Assembly: GCA_934454845.1 (NCBI GenBank)
Contig: CAKSGV010000006.1
Span: 1-64,000 of the forward strand
Direction: 5' to 3'
Source: an uncultured Eubacteriales bacterium
Lineage (GTDB): Bacteria; Bacillota; Clostridia; Oscillospirales; Acutalibacteraceae
Length of the DNA stretch: 64,000 bases
Below are positions 37,217 to 44,217 of this stretch, piece after piece. The notes under the pieces are model-generated. The model was not told the origin of the DNA. It saw only the letters and a program-made list of their open reading frames with translations, and ran no database searches. Each line of letters opens with the position of its first letter. Position 1 is the first letter of the stretch. A program made the translations under genes and the position numbers.

Positions 37217-37492
37217 ATGGTAAAGGGAGTTAATAAAACAGTTATCGAGATCAATGATACCGGCAGTCCTTTTTTTGAAAAAGTAGTTTTTTATGTTTCT
37301 TCTCAGTTCGGAAATATGAGCGCAAAACAGCTTGAAAACGCTGCGTCAGCCTTTGCGCAAGGTCTTAGCGATAAAAATGCTAATAAAAGATCTCCGAGAA
37401 AAAGAGTAAGACTTAAAAAATGGGTCAAGGTTTTGCTTTTTGTAATGTGCGGAATTATTATTACGGCCGCGGGAGCGCTTATTTTCTTTTGA
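37217..37492 (+). CDS. Small single-pass membrane protein, unknown function
   Basis: 90 residues after a clear GGAGG (37204-37208). A soluble helical N-terminal part (ending near 52) is followed by a basic stretch (KRSPRKRVRLKKW) and one C-terminal membrane helix (about 71-90), so the bulk faces the cytoplasm. I do not recognise the family by function. It is flanked by a nested-dyad region upstream and a strong terminator downstream, making it a single-gene unit. Confidence 0.8.
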   Translation: MVKGVNKTVIEINDTGSPFFEKVVFYVSSQFGNMSAKQLENAASAFAQGLSDKNANKRSPRKRVRLKKWVKVLLFVMCGIIITAAGALIFF

Positions 37493-37499
37493 TTTTCTT

Positions 37500-37533
37500 A
37501 AATGCAAGGTAATTTTTAAATTACCTTGCATTT
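37500..37533. terminator. Terminator after the small membrane protein gene
   Basis: AAATGCAAGGTAATTT / AAATTACCTTGCATTT, a perfect 16-bp stem with a 2-base loop, followed by TTCTTTTATTT on the plus strand. Confidence 0.9.
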
Positions 37534-37589
37534 TTCTTTTATTTATGATAAAATTTTTTGTATATTATTAAGAAAAAACGGAGTTTTTT

Positions 37590-38327
37590 ATGAAACGGGA
37601 TATTTTGGTTTCGGCAAAATTGTTTTTTAAGCTGCTGCTTGTTTCTGTATTCTGCATTTTCGCAGTTTTGGGAATAAGCCTTCTTTGCAATAATTTTTTC
37701 GTTGATAAAATAGGTTACACGGCTTACGGCGTTAAAAGCGAAGGCGAAAATACCATTAAGCTTTACGAATATAGGTATTCTGACGGTGAGGATACCCTTA
37801 AAAATGAATACGAAGATAAAGGCTACACCATCACAACTATGGCAAATAATAAGCTGACTAAAACAGGTTATGCTATTTTTTCAGTTGCTGTAGGAGCTAT
37901 AAATATTGCGGTTATTTTCGGATTCGCCTACCCTAAGATCAAGCAGATAGGATTATCGGATCAGAATCTTTTTTCCTGCGGAAGAAAAAAGAAGGATATT
38001 TTAAAAGGCTTAAAGATAGGTCTTATGTCAAATGTGCCGAATTTTATTTTTCTGCTGCTTATTTTTGCTCTTAAAAATTCCGCTCTTAAGGATTTTAATA
38101 TGACCTTTTATAAATGGTCGGTTTGCTACCTTTACGCGCCTTTAGATCTGGTCTTAGGCTCCGGAAAAGTTACGGCGGCAAATGTTTCAGGCACTCAATA
38201 TTTTGTGCTTTTTCTGATACAGCTTATTATCCCTGTAATTTGCACTCTTGCTTATATTTCGGGATTTAAAAATTTCTCACTTTCGGAAAAACTCGTTTAT
38301 GTTAATAAAAAAGGAGATAAAAAATAA
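37590..38327 (+). CDS. Membrane protein of unknown function
   Basis: 245 residues with about five membrane helices and an extracytoplasmic loop between the first two (roughly 40-90) rich in charged residues. No known family was recognised. The stop overlaps the start of the next gene (TAATGG), so the two are translationally coupled and may form one membrane complex. Confidence 0.75.
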   Translation: MKRDILVSAKLFFKLLLVSVFCIFAVLGISLLCNNFFVDKIGYTAYGVKSEGENTIKLYEYRYSDGEDTLKNEYEDKGYTITTMANNKLTKTGYAIFSVAVGAINIAVIFGFAYPKIKQIGLSDQNLFSCGRKKKDILKGLKIGLMSNVPNFIFLLLIFALKNSALKDFNMTFYKWSVCYLYAPLDLVLGSGKVTAANVSGTQYFVLFLIQLIIPVICTLAYISGFKNFSLSEKLVYVNKKGDKK

Positions 38328-39154
38328 TGGCTGGCTTTTTAGGCTTTGGAAATTACGAAAAAGAAGGTCCCGGAATCAGTAAAAACGCTCCTAAAAAAAA
38401 GCCGTTTTTCGCTTTTTTCGAAACATATTTCAGGAATGCCTGGAGATTTGTAACTTTAAATACAGTTTATATTCTGTGCTGTATTCCTGTTCTTTCCGTA
38501 GGTCTTGCTAATGCCGGAATAACAAATGTAACAAGAAATATAGCACGCGATAAACATTCCTTCGGGTTAAGCGATTACTTTGAAACCATTAAAAAGAATT
38601 GGAAGCAAAGTTTGATAGTCGGAATTTTCAATCTGATTTTAACTGTGCTGATATCCTACGGATCTTACTATTATTATTTTCATCAGTCAAAAAACAAAGC
38701 GATAAATTTCACCGATTCGCTCGGATTCGGAATTTGCATTTTCGCGGCTTTTGTTTTTACCGTTATGCAGTATTATATGTGGACTATGCTTATAACATTT
38801 AAGCTTTCGATAAAAAATATTTATAAAAACAGCTTTAAATTTGTTTTTATAAATCTTAAGAATAACTTTATCTGCTTTTTCTCAATGATATTGGTTTATG
38901 CGCTTTTTGTAGGTGTTTTATTACTTATATCACTTGTAAATTTCCCGCTCGCCGTTGCGGTCACCGCAGTGCTTGCGATCTGCTTTTTGCCGGCGTTCAG
39001 ATTTTTGCTTATTCAGTTCTGCACTTTCCCGGCAATCAAAAAATATATGATAGATCCATATTATGAGGAGCACCCGAACGACGATATCGAGCTTCGCAGA
39101 AACCTTGGCTTAGAAATTCCCGGCGATGAAGATGAGGAAGAGGATTCAGAATAA
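38327..39154 (+). CDS. YesL-like (DUF624) membrane protein
   Basis: 275 residues: a cytoplasmic start, then the DUF624 pattern RNAWRFVTLNTVYILCCIPVLSVGLANAGI with alternating helices, and an acidic tail (PGDEDEEEDSE). YesL-type proteins are often found beside carbohydrate ABC transporters; their function is unknown. Coupled to the preceding membrane protein gene. Confidence 0.82.
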   Translation: MAGFLGFGNYEKEGPGISKNAPKKKPFFAFFETYFRNAWRFVTLNTVYILCCIPVLSVGLANAGITNVTRNIARDKHSFGLSDYFETIKKNWKQSLIVGIFNLILTVLISYGSYYYYFHQSKNKAINFTDSLGFGICIFAAFVFTVMQYYMWTMLITFKLSIKNIYKNSFKFVFINLKNNFICFFSMILVYALFVGVLLLISLVNFPLAVAVTAVLAICFLPAFRFLLIQFCTFPAIKKYMIDPYYEEHPNDDIELRRNLGLEIPGDEDEEEDSE

Positions 39155-39160
39155 TAAAAT

Positions 39161-39197
39161 AATAAATACGGAGCATTTAAAATGCTCCGTATTTATT
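39161..39197. terminator. Shared terminator of the DUF624 and spoVM units
   Basis: AATAAATACGGAGCATT / AATGCTCCGTATTTATT, a perfect 17-bp stem with a 3-base loop and T-rich flanks both ways. The convergent spoVM stop codon is at 39201. Confidence 0.9.
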
Positions 39198-39200
39198 ATT

Positions 39201-39284
39201 TTATGTAGCGTCTTTTTTTATTCCGAAAATCATTCTTAAAAAACCGCATAAAATTTTAGGACTTTTAATTAATACCACTTTCAT
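39201..39284 (-). CDS. spoVM: Stage V sporulation protein M (SpoVM)
   Basis: A 27-codon gene that anchors spore-coat assembly by sensing the curvature of the forespore membrane. Compared with the 26-residue B. subtilis protein, 10 positions are identical, including MK, IK, P9, K10, L12, G14, R17 and G21; P9 is the residue known to matter for membrane insertion. GGGAGG lies 7 bases before the ATG. It follows a 48-codon gene by 16 bases and ends at the shared terminator. Confidence 0.85.
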   Translation of the reverse strand: MKVVLIKSPKILCGFLRMIFGIKKDAT

Positions 39285-39300
39285 AAAATTACCTCCCGGT

Positions 39301-39447
39301 TTATCTTTTTGAACACGAGCAACCGAGTATAATAACCCAGATTGCAAGTATTGCAATCAAGCACTTCGGCGGGCAAAAACAGCTTACAAGCAAACCGACA
39401 GCAAAGGTTATCGCCACAATTCCTTTATTGCTTTTACCGCGTCGCAT
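39301..39447 (-). CDS. Small hydrophobic cysteine-rich protein upstream of spoVM
   Basis: A 48-residue product: basic start MRRGKSNKG, a hydrophobic segment with GLLVSCFCPPKC in the middle, a second hydrophobic segment, and the end GCSCSKR. It could be a membrane hairpin with cysteines on one face. The ATG is preceded by a G7 tract (39454-39460) acting as Shine-Dalgarno. Co-transcribed with spoVM, which suggests a sporulation role. No function is known to me. Confidence 0.7.
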   Translation of the reverse strand: MRRGKSNKGIVAITFAVGLLVSCFCPPKCLIAILAIWVIILGCSCSKR

Positions 39448-39515
39448 TCACAGCCCCCCCGACTAATAACATTATAATCAAATTAAATAAAAATGTTACA
39501 AATCGGCGTTTTAAC

Positions 39516-39544
39516 TTGACTTTTTAATTGTTTTAAAGTAAAAT
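39516..39544 (+). promoter_or_regulatory. tRNA-Leu promoter
   Basis: TTGACT (39516-39521), 17 bases, TAAAAT (39539-39544), 12 bases before the tRNA. Confidence 0.8.
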
Positions 39545-39556
39545 AATAAATATTCT

Positions 39557-39640
39557 GCGGATGTGGCGGAATTGGCAGACGCGCCAGACTTAGGATCTGG
39601 TGATTTCATCGTGGGGGTTCAAGTCCCTTCATCCGCACCA
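39557..39640 (+). tRNA. tRNA-Leu (anticodon TAG)
   Basis: An 84-nt type II tRNA with acceptor GCGGATG/CATCCGC, anticodon stem CCAGA/TCTGG with loop CTTAGGA (TAG), a variable arm (GATTTCATCGTG), T loop TTCAAGT and an encoded CCA. The DNA that follows carries a toxin-immunity pair, a typical cargo position. Confidence 0.97.
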
Positions 39641-39643
39641 AAC

Positions 39644-39675
39644 AAAAATCCGTTCTCTTCTGAGAGCGGATTTTT
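39644..39675 (+). terminator. tRNA-Leu terminator
   Basis: AAAAATCCGTTCTC / GAGAGCGGATTTTT pair over 14 bases (one G-T) with a 4-base loop and a T run. Confidence 0.88.
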
Positions 39676-39807
39676 TGTTTGTATTATTCAGTTTTAAATT
39701 TTCATTTTTAAGTATTCATTAATTAAATGAGGATTTTAAAAATGTCGGTGAATGTCGTATTTGAAACAGCTATAATTATATTGCCCGAACGAAAGAGAGG
39801 TGATATA

Positions 39808-40383
39808 ATGGGAATGGATATTTTTGCTTATCTACTGTTACAAATAATTAACGGTTCAAATTGGAATCCGGAATTTGCCGAAAGTAGTAAATATAAAAAT
39901 TGGATAGCCATTTTAGATTTAAAGACATGCTATGAATGCAGAAGTCGCCATGGAAAGATTTGGTTGATAAATGAAGAGACTGATAAAGAACCACCATTGC
40001 ATAATAGGTGCAGATGTAGTATACTTGTTATGAAAACAGTGAAATCCGGAACTGCTACAATTAATGGAAAAGATGGTGCAGACTGGACGCTCAAACATGA
40101 ATCAAAATTACCTGATTATTATATCGAATATAAGGAAGCTGAAAAATTAGGGTTTAAAAACTTTTTAGGTAATCTAAGTGTAGTGGTACCTGACCGCATG
40201 ATAACAAGAGGTGTATATAAGAATCGTAATGGTCATTTACCAAGTAAACAAGGTAGAATTTGGTATGAAGCTGATATCAATTATAAAGGCGGATTTCGAG
40301 ACGGTCAAAGAATAATATATTCCAATGATGGATTAATATTTGTTTCGTATGACCATTATCAAACATTTTTTGAAATTGTATAG
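39808..40383 (+). CDS. Barnase-type ribonuclease toxin with N-terminal MuF-like phage domain
   Basis: 191 residues. Residues 100-191 align over their whole length with barnase (LPDYYIEYKEAEKLGF, NRNGHLP, EADINY, DHYQTF). The general base E154, R164, R168 and catalytic H183 match barnase E73, R83, R87 and H102; the K27 position is tyrosine with a lysine next to it (K109). Residues 33-72 resemble the end of phage MuF/SPP1 gp7 head proteins (LDLKTCYECRSRHGK ... PPLHNRCRC). No signal peptide is seen. The start at 39808 has AGAGAGGTG upstream; an in-frame ATG at 39742 with a weaker GAGG is possible. A barstar gene follows by 9 bases, so this is an RNase toxin with its inhibitor. Confidence 0.9.
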   Translation: MGMDIFAYLLLQIINGSNWNPEFAESSKYKNWIAILDLKTCYECRSRHGKIWLINEETDKEPPLHNRCRCSILVMKTVKSGTATINGKDGADWTLKHESKLPDYYIEYKEAEKLGFKNFLGNLSVVVPDRMITRGVYKNRNGHLPSKQGRIWYEADINYKGGFRDGQRIIYSNDGLIFVSYDHYQTFFEIV

Positions 40384-40392
40384 GAGGAAAAA

Positions 40393-40713
40393 ATGAACTA
40401 CAATGATTATTATAAGTTTAAAGAAATAACAGAAAATCCCATTATATTGGATTTTTCCGAATGCAAATATTTAGGCGAAATTCACCTAATGCTTAAAGAA
40501 AAGTTTGGCTTGCCCGAATATTACGGGGAAAATTGGGATGCTCTTTGGGATTGTTTGGACGGTTTGTTTTATGAACGTGAAAATTTCTCTGCAGAACTTC
40601 ACGGATTTTATTCCATGAAAAAAGAATTACAAGATGAATGCAAATTGATGTTAGAAGTTTTTGATGATGTTCATAAAGAAACTCCGAATTTTGAGTATAA
40701 AATTATATCATAA
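40393..40713 (+). CDS. Barstar-like ribonuclease inhibitor (immunity protein)
   Basis: 106 residues with the barstar core LPEYYGENWDALWDCL (40-55). Y43, D49 and D53 correspond to barstar Y29, D35 and D39, the residues that plug the barnase active site. Strong GGAGG 6 bases before the ATG. It lies directly after the toxin, so the inhibitor is made together with it, and its match to the toxin's barnase fold supports a cognate pair. Confidence 0.93.
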   Translation: MNYNDYYKFKEITENPIILDFSECKYLGEIHLMLKEKFGLPEYYGENWDALWDCLDGLFYERENFSAELHGFYSMKKELQDECKLMLEVFDDVHKETPNFEYKIIS

Positions 40714-40799
40714 ATTTTTTTATTAAATGTTGCAAGACTTCAAATATCTCGCTCTCCGCATAATCGGACAAAAATATCTTTTTTGTAGTTTCTTCACAA

Positions 40800-40833
40800 A
40801 ACCCGGCAAGTATCAAAAGATACTTGCCGGGTT
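40800..40833 (+). terminator. Terminator of the toxin-immunity unit
   Basis: AACCCGGCAAGTATC / GATACTTGCCGGGTT, a perfect 15-bp stem with AAAA loop, followed by T3ATT on the plus strand; 86 bases after the barstar stop. Confidence 0.9.
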
Positions 40834-40851
40834 TTTATTGATAATTCATTT

Positions 40852-41007
40852 GTATTCCGCAAATATATACGGAACACGGATCAGTTATCATTATTTTTTT
40901 ATATAGATCTGTACTGTCAAAGGCGGGAGAAATGGTCACTCCTCAGAACAGTCTGCCCGATAAGCAATCGGTTACAGGTAAAAATTTACCTGTAACCGAT
41001 ATTTTTT
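40852..41007 (+). ncRNA. Structured intergenic stretch, possible small RNA
   Basis: No coding frame is supported. The stretch has TTCCG / CGGAA (about 40855-40874), ACTGT / ACAGT enclosing GGCGG / CTGCC (about 40915-40957), and at its end a perfect 16-bp terminator-like stem, ATCGGTTACAGGTAAA / TTTACCTGTAACCGAT (40967-41000), with six T (41002-41007) on the plus strand. The T run points to plus-strand transcription, although the nearest plus gene already has a terminator. A small RNA is one reading; the last stem could also be a poor terminator for the convergent surface gene. Confidence 0.3.
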
Positions 41008-41542
41008 AGTCGATCTTTACTGTTACTGTTCCGATTTCAGTATTGTCAGCAGTATCCTTTGAAAGCTTGCCCGAAAGAACTAACTGAGCAGATTCAGAAG
41101 GCGCATTATCATAATTTCCTAAAGCAAGCTCGGCCGCAGATCCGAGCGCAAACGAAGTTTTTTCAGTTCCGCTTATCATAAAAGAGCCGTTAACATCTTC
41201 AAAGCCTGAATTTTTATCATAGGTAAAGTTAGCGTTTATCGCGGCATTTGAGTGATTTTTAACGGTGATCTTATTGCCGGTTGAATTCCAGCTGCCGGCA
41301 GTTGCGCCTGTATAAGAATGAGTTTCCGGATTCCATTGACCTTCAGAGGCGTCTTTAAAAGTATAGCTTAATTCCTCCCAGGTGATGTCAACACTGTAAA
41401 TAGTGTCGCTTGACGAACCAGCCTGATAGCTCGCCTTTACGCTGTGAGAATCACTTTCGCCTGCAGTGAGGGCCAATGCTGAAAAAGAGCTTACAGAGCA
41501 AGCGATCGCCACAGCTAAAACTAATGCTAAATATTTTTTCAT
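41006..41542 (-). CDS. Secreted protein of unknown function
   Basis: 178 residues with a clear signal peptide (MKKYLALVLAVAIACSVSSFSALA, cleavage near 24-26). The mature part is rich in S, T, N and D with short beta-like stretches and repeated W-E-L/W-N motifs (ITWEELSYTFKDASEGQWNPE), resembling small extracellular beta proteins. No anchor motif is seen. It follows a membrane-anchored protein gene by 93 bases and probably forms a surface pair with it. Family not recognised. Confidence 0.75.
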   Translation of the reverse strand: MKKYLALVLAVAIACSVSSFSALALTAGESDSHSVKASYQAGSSSDTIYSVDITWEELSYTFKDASEGQWNPETHSYTGATAGSWNSTGNKITVKNHSNAAINANFTYDKNSGFEDVNGSFMISGTEKTSFALGSAAELALGNYDNAPSESAQLVLSGKLSKDTADNTEIGTVTVKID

Positions 41543-41635
41543 AATCTTTCTTCCTTTCTGAAAAAATCGGTTTTTTATATTAATCCGCCTTTAAAGCGCC
41601 GCCTTTGCCGGAGCCTTATGCGGTCAATATCTTAC

Positions 41636-42181
41636 TTAATCGGCAACAGTTACCGTCACGGGAATTTCGGTGTTTACTTTTGCCGCTTCCCCGCTTTGCC
41701 TGTCAAAATAAGATATAACGAATTTACTTTCATACTCCCCTGCCTGCAATAAATTTTCAGTCCCTTTTAAAAGGTCAAGCTTAGTTACTTTATTACCGGG
41801 AGAAAGAGTACCCGATTTCATAACAACGGTGTCTTTTATAACGAGCTGTAATACAACATCGTGCGTCGATTTAGAGGGGTTCGCAAACAATAAAGCTACT
41901 TTTTTATCCGAAAGATCTATGCTGACGGCTTTTGAATATGTCAAAGATACCGCTCCTCCGCCATTAGGCGCCGATAATTTAGAAGAATTATCATCGCCTA
42001 TAGGCTCTGCGCTGATTTCGGAAGATTTAGGAGCTTTATCGGGAGTAAGCTTAGATGATGACTTCCCTGATTTTTTAAAAAACATTGCAAAAACCGTTAC
42101 ACTGAATAAAAAAAGCAAAAGCAACAAGAGCAGTAAAAGCAAAATCCGGCGCTTTTTACTTTTCTTTTTCTCATTTTCCAT
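41636..42181 (-). CDS. Membrane-anchored extracytoplasmic protein of unknown function
   Basis: 181 residues: a lysine-rich cytoplasmic start, one very leucine-rich membrane helix (about 13-34), a Ser/Lys/Pro linker and an extracytoplasmic beta domain (about 80-181) with even spacing of V/I residues, like an immunoglobulin-like or cohesin-like fold. GGAGGG precedes the ATG. Divergent from the MerR-type gene at 42303, which may regulate it. Confidence 0.75.
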   Translation of the reverse strand: MENEKKKSKKRRILLLLLLLLLLFLFSVTVFAMFFKKSGKSSSKLTPDKAPKSSEISAEPIGDDNSSKLSAPNGGGAVSLTYSKAVSIDLSDKKVALLFANPSKSTHDVVLQLVIKDTVVMKSGTLSPGNKVTKLDLLKGTENLLQAGEYESKFVISYFDRQSGEAAKVNTEIPVTVTVAD

Positions 42182-42216
42182 TATCAGCTGCCCTCCAAAT
42201 TACCGCAGTTTTTAAC

Positions 42217-42274
42217 TTGACAACAGTATGTTATGTTCACTATAATAAGAGTATAACACGTTCACCCCTGAACG
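42217..42274 (+). promoter_or_regulatory. Promoter of the MerR-family gene with dyad
   Basis: TTGACA (42217-42222), 18 bases, TATAAT (42241-42246). A perfect CGTTCA-CCCC-TGAACG hairpin (42259-42274) follows in the leader. MerR proteins usually bind within elongated 19-20 base spacers; 18 is slightly long, so self-regulation is possible but not shown. Confidence 0.65.
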
Positions 42275-42302
42275 AATCAAGAGCAAAAAGGAGAAAATTT
42301 TA

Positions 42303-43100
42303 ATGAATACAAAAAATTTTTTTCAGATATCCGAGGCGGCTCAATCCTGCGGAGTTTCGCGCAGCACTATTATGCGAATGGAAGAAAAAGGATTGCTAAA
42401 ACCTATCTACATTTCTCCCGAAAACGGAAGAAGATATTATGATAACCATAATATCGCACGGATATTGCAGATCGAAAAATTTAAAATAATGGGACTTAGC
42501 ACCGCAGATATAATAGAATATTTTAATCGCGGAGGCGAGGCGGCTGATCTGCTTAAAATTCTTGAAAACAAACTTCACGATCTTACGCGCAGTGTGGAAG
42601 AATTGCGGATAAGAGCCGAAAAAAGCGGCAGCATATCAGTTCATATAATGAATTTACCCGAAGTGATATGTTGTATGAGAAAATGTGAGGGACACACGAT
42701 AAAAGAAAAATATGACGCTATGTATGATTTTTACAGCGAGTGTATTCGAAAAGGGTTTAAATTATCGAGTGAACCTATCTTTTCTATCTCAGAGCGCTGC
42801 GATTATCTTGACGGATATATCGGCGATACTCCATATCCTTTTTGGGTGGGCATTCCGATGATAAAAGAAAAAGCTCCTAAAGAAGCGGTAACCTTACCTG
42901 CCTGCAAAGCACTTTCCGTGCTATATTGCGGCGGATACGAAGAAATCGACAATGCCTGGCTCACTTTAGGCAAAGAAGTTAAATCGAGAGGGTTAAAAGT
43001 AAAAGATTTTCCGCGTGTTTTAGGTATAGTCGCGCCATACACCGGCCGTGAGATAGAAACGCGCCGATACTGCCACCGCCTTGTCTTGCCGATAGAATAA
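42303..43100 (+). CDS. MerR-family regulator with GyrI-like effector domain (BltR/BmrR type)
   Basis: 265 residues: winged helix MerR DNA-binding domain (about 6-75, FFQISEAAQSCGVSRSTIMRMEEKGLLKP, then NGRRYY), a coiled-coil dimer helix (78-105) and a C-terminal GyrI-like small-molecule domain (about 110-265). Relatives activate multidrug exporters. No exporter lies next to it; the closest gene is the divergent surface-protein pair, so the target is uncertain. Confidence 0.88.
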   Translation: MNTKNFFQISEAAQSCGVSRSTIMRMEEKGLLKPIYISPENGRRYYDNHNIARILQIEKFKIMGLSTADIIEYFNRGGEAADLLKILENKLHDLTRSVEELRIRAEKSGSISVHIMNLPEVICCMRKCEGHTIKEKYDAMYDFYSECIRKGFKLSSEPIFSISERCDYLDGYIGDTPYPFWVGIPMIKEKAPKEAVTLPACKALSVLYCGGYEEIDNAWLTLGKEVKSRGLKVKDFPRVLGIVAPYTGREIETRRYCHRLVLPIE

Positions 43101-43177
43101 ATTATTGCATATTTTATTGATTTTAAAGATAGATTAGACAATACAACCGAATAAATTTTTCCGCGCAGAATATTAAA

Positions 43178-43221
43178 AAAACCGTTGCGTGAACTGAAAA
43201 ATCAGTTCACGCAACGGTTTT
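43178..43221. terminator. Bidirectional terminator between the MerR gene and dut
   Basis: A perfect 20-bp stem (core CCGTTGCGTGAACTGA) with AAAA loop and A/T flanks on both sides ends the two convergent genes. Confidence 0.93.
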
Positions 43222-43231
43222 ATTTTTATAA

Positions 43232-43669
43232 TTATTTCCCTGTGCTTCCGAAACCTCCGGCACCCCTCTCGGTAGCGTCAAGCTCCTGTGCCTCTTCAAA
43301 TTCAACGCTTAAATAAGGCATTATAACAAGCTGGGCAATTCTGTCGCCGTTTTCTATTATTTTAGGCTCGTCAGTATCGTTATGAACAGCGACGATATAC
43401 TCGCCTCTGTAATCCGAATCGGCAACTCCCACGCAGTTTGCAGGTCTTAGGCCTTGCTTTGCGGCAAGACCGCTTCTTGCAAAAATTGCACCAAAATAAC
43501 CGTCGGGCACTTCCACGGAAAGTCCTGTGCCTATCTTAACGGTTTTATGCGGCTCGATCTCAACCGATTCTGAATCAAGACAGGCATAAAGGTCATATCC
43601 TGCCGCCTGCAAAGAGCCTCTGGTGGGAATTATCGCGTTGTTTTTTAGTTTTTTTATTCTTATCTTCAT
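43232..43669 (-). CDS. dut: dUTP diphosphatase
   Basis: A 145-residue trimeric dUTPase: motif 1 AAGYDLYA, motif 2 ARSGLAAK, motif 3 GVADSDYRGEY, motif 4 GDRIAQLV and motif 5 RGAGGFGSTG are all present. It makes dUMP and removes dUTP. Third gene of the nrdD-nrdG-dut unit, 14 bases after nrdG, so deoxynucleotide genes are grouped. Confidence 0.98.
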   Translation of the reverse strand: MKIRIKKLKNNAIIPTRGSLQAAGYDLYACLDSESVEIEPHKTVKIGTGLSVEVPDGYFGAIFARSGLAAKQGLRPANCVGVADSDYRGEYIVAVHNDTDEPKIIENGDRIAQLVIMPYLSVEFEEAQELDATERGAGGFGSTGK

Positions 43670-43683
43670 CGATTTTTCTCCTT

Positions 43684-44205
43684 TTATAGCTCTAAAAGCA
43701 TTATTTTACCCATAGACCTTGTCTTATTCATATCAATAAGTCTTTGATTTTCACTGCCACGAAATTTAAGGCGGATATTTTTTTTATCCTCTTCAAATTT
43801 CCCGTCAACAAGAACATCGATATTATCAAGCAATTCTAAAGTGAACTGTGAATGGCAATAATCTTCTTCGCTTAAAAGCCGCTCTAAAGTAAATCCGGTG
43901 TAACACCAAATATTTTTTTTAGGGAGCTCGTTTTTTACCCTGTTTGTGAGTTTTAAAAGCTCTTCTTGATTTTTAGGTTCGAAGGGCTCGCCGCCCAGAA
44001 GAGTAAGTCCTGTTACAAAATCAGGCTTTAAAAGCTCTATTATCTTATCCTGCGTTTTTTGAGTGTAGAGCTCACCGAAATTGAAATCCCAGGTCTGTTT
44101 ATTAAAGCAACCTTTACAGCGATTTGTGCATCCGGAAACAAATAGTGAAACCCGAACTCCTATACCGTTTGCTATATCCCTTTCTTTAATTTCACCGTAA
44201 TGCAT
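43684..44205 (-). CDS. nrdG: Anaerobic ribonucleotide reductase activating protein
   Basis: A 173-residue radical SAM activase that puts the glycyl radical on NrdD. The cluster motif is CTNRCKGC (C26, C30, C33), followed by TLLGGEPFEP. 12 bases after nrdD. Its presence implies strictly anaerobic deoxynucleotide synthesis. Confidence 0.97.
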   Translation of the reverse strand: MHYGEIKERDIANGIGVRVSLFVSGCTNRCKGCFNKQTWDFNFGELYTQKTQDKIIELLKPDFVTGLTLLGGEPFEPKNQEELLKLTNRVKNELPKKNIWCYTGFTLERLLSEEDYCHSQFTLELLDNIDVLVDGKFEEDKKNIRLKFRGSENQRLIDMNKTRSMGKIMLLEL

Positions 44206-44217
44206 AAAACTTTCCTT

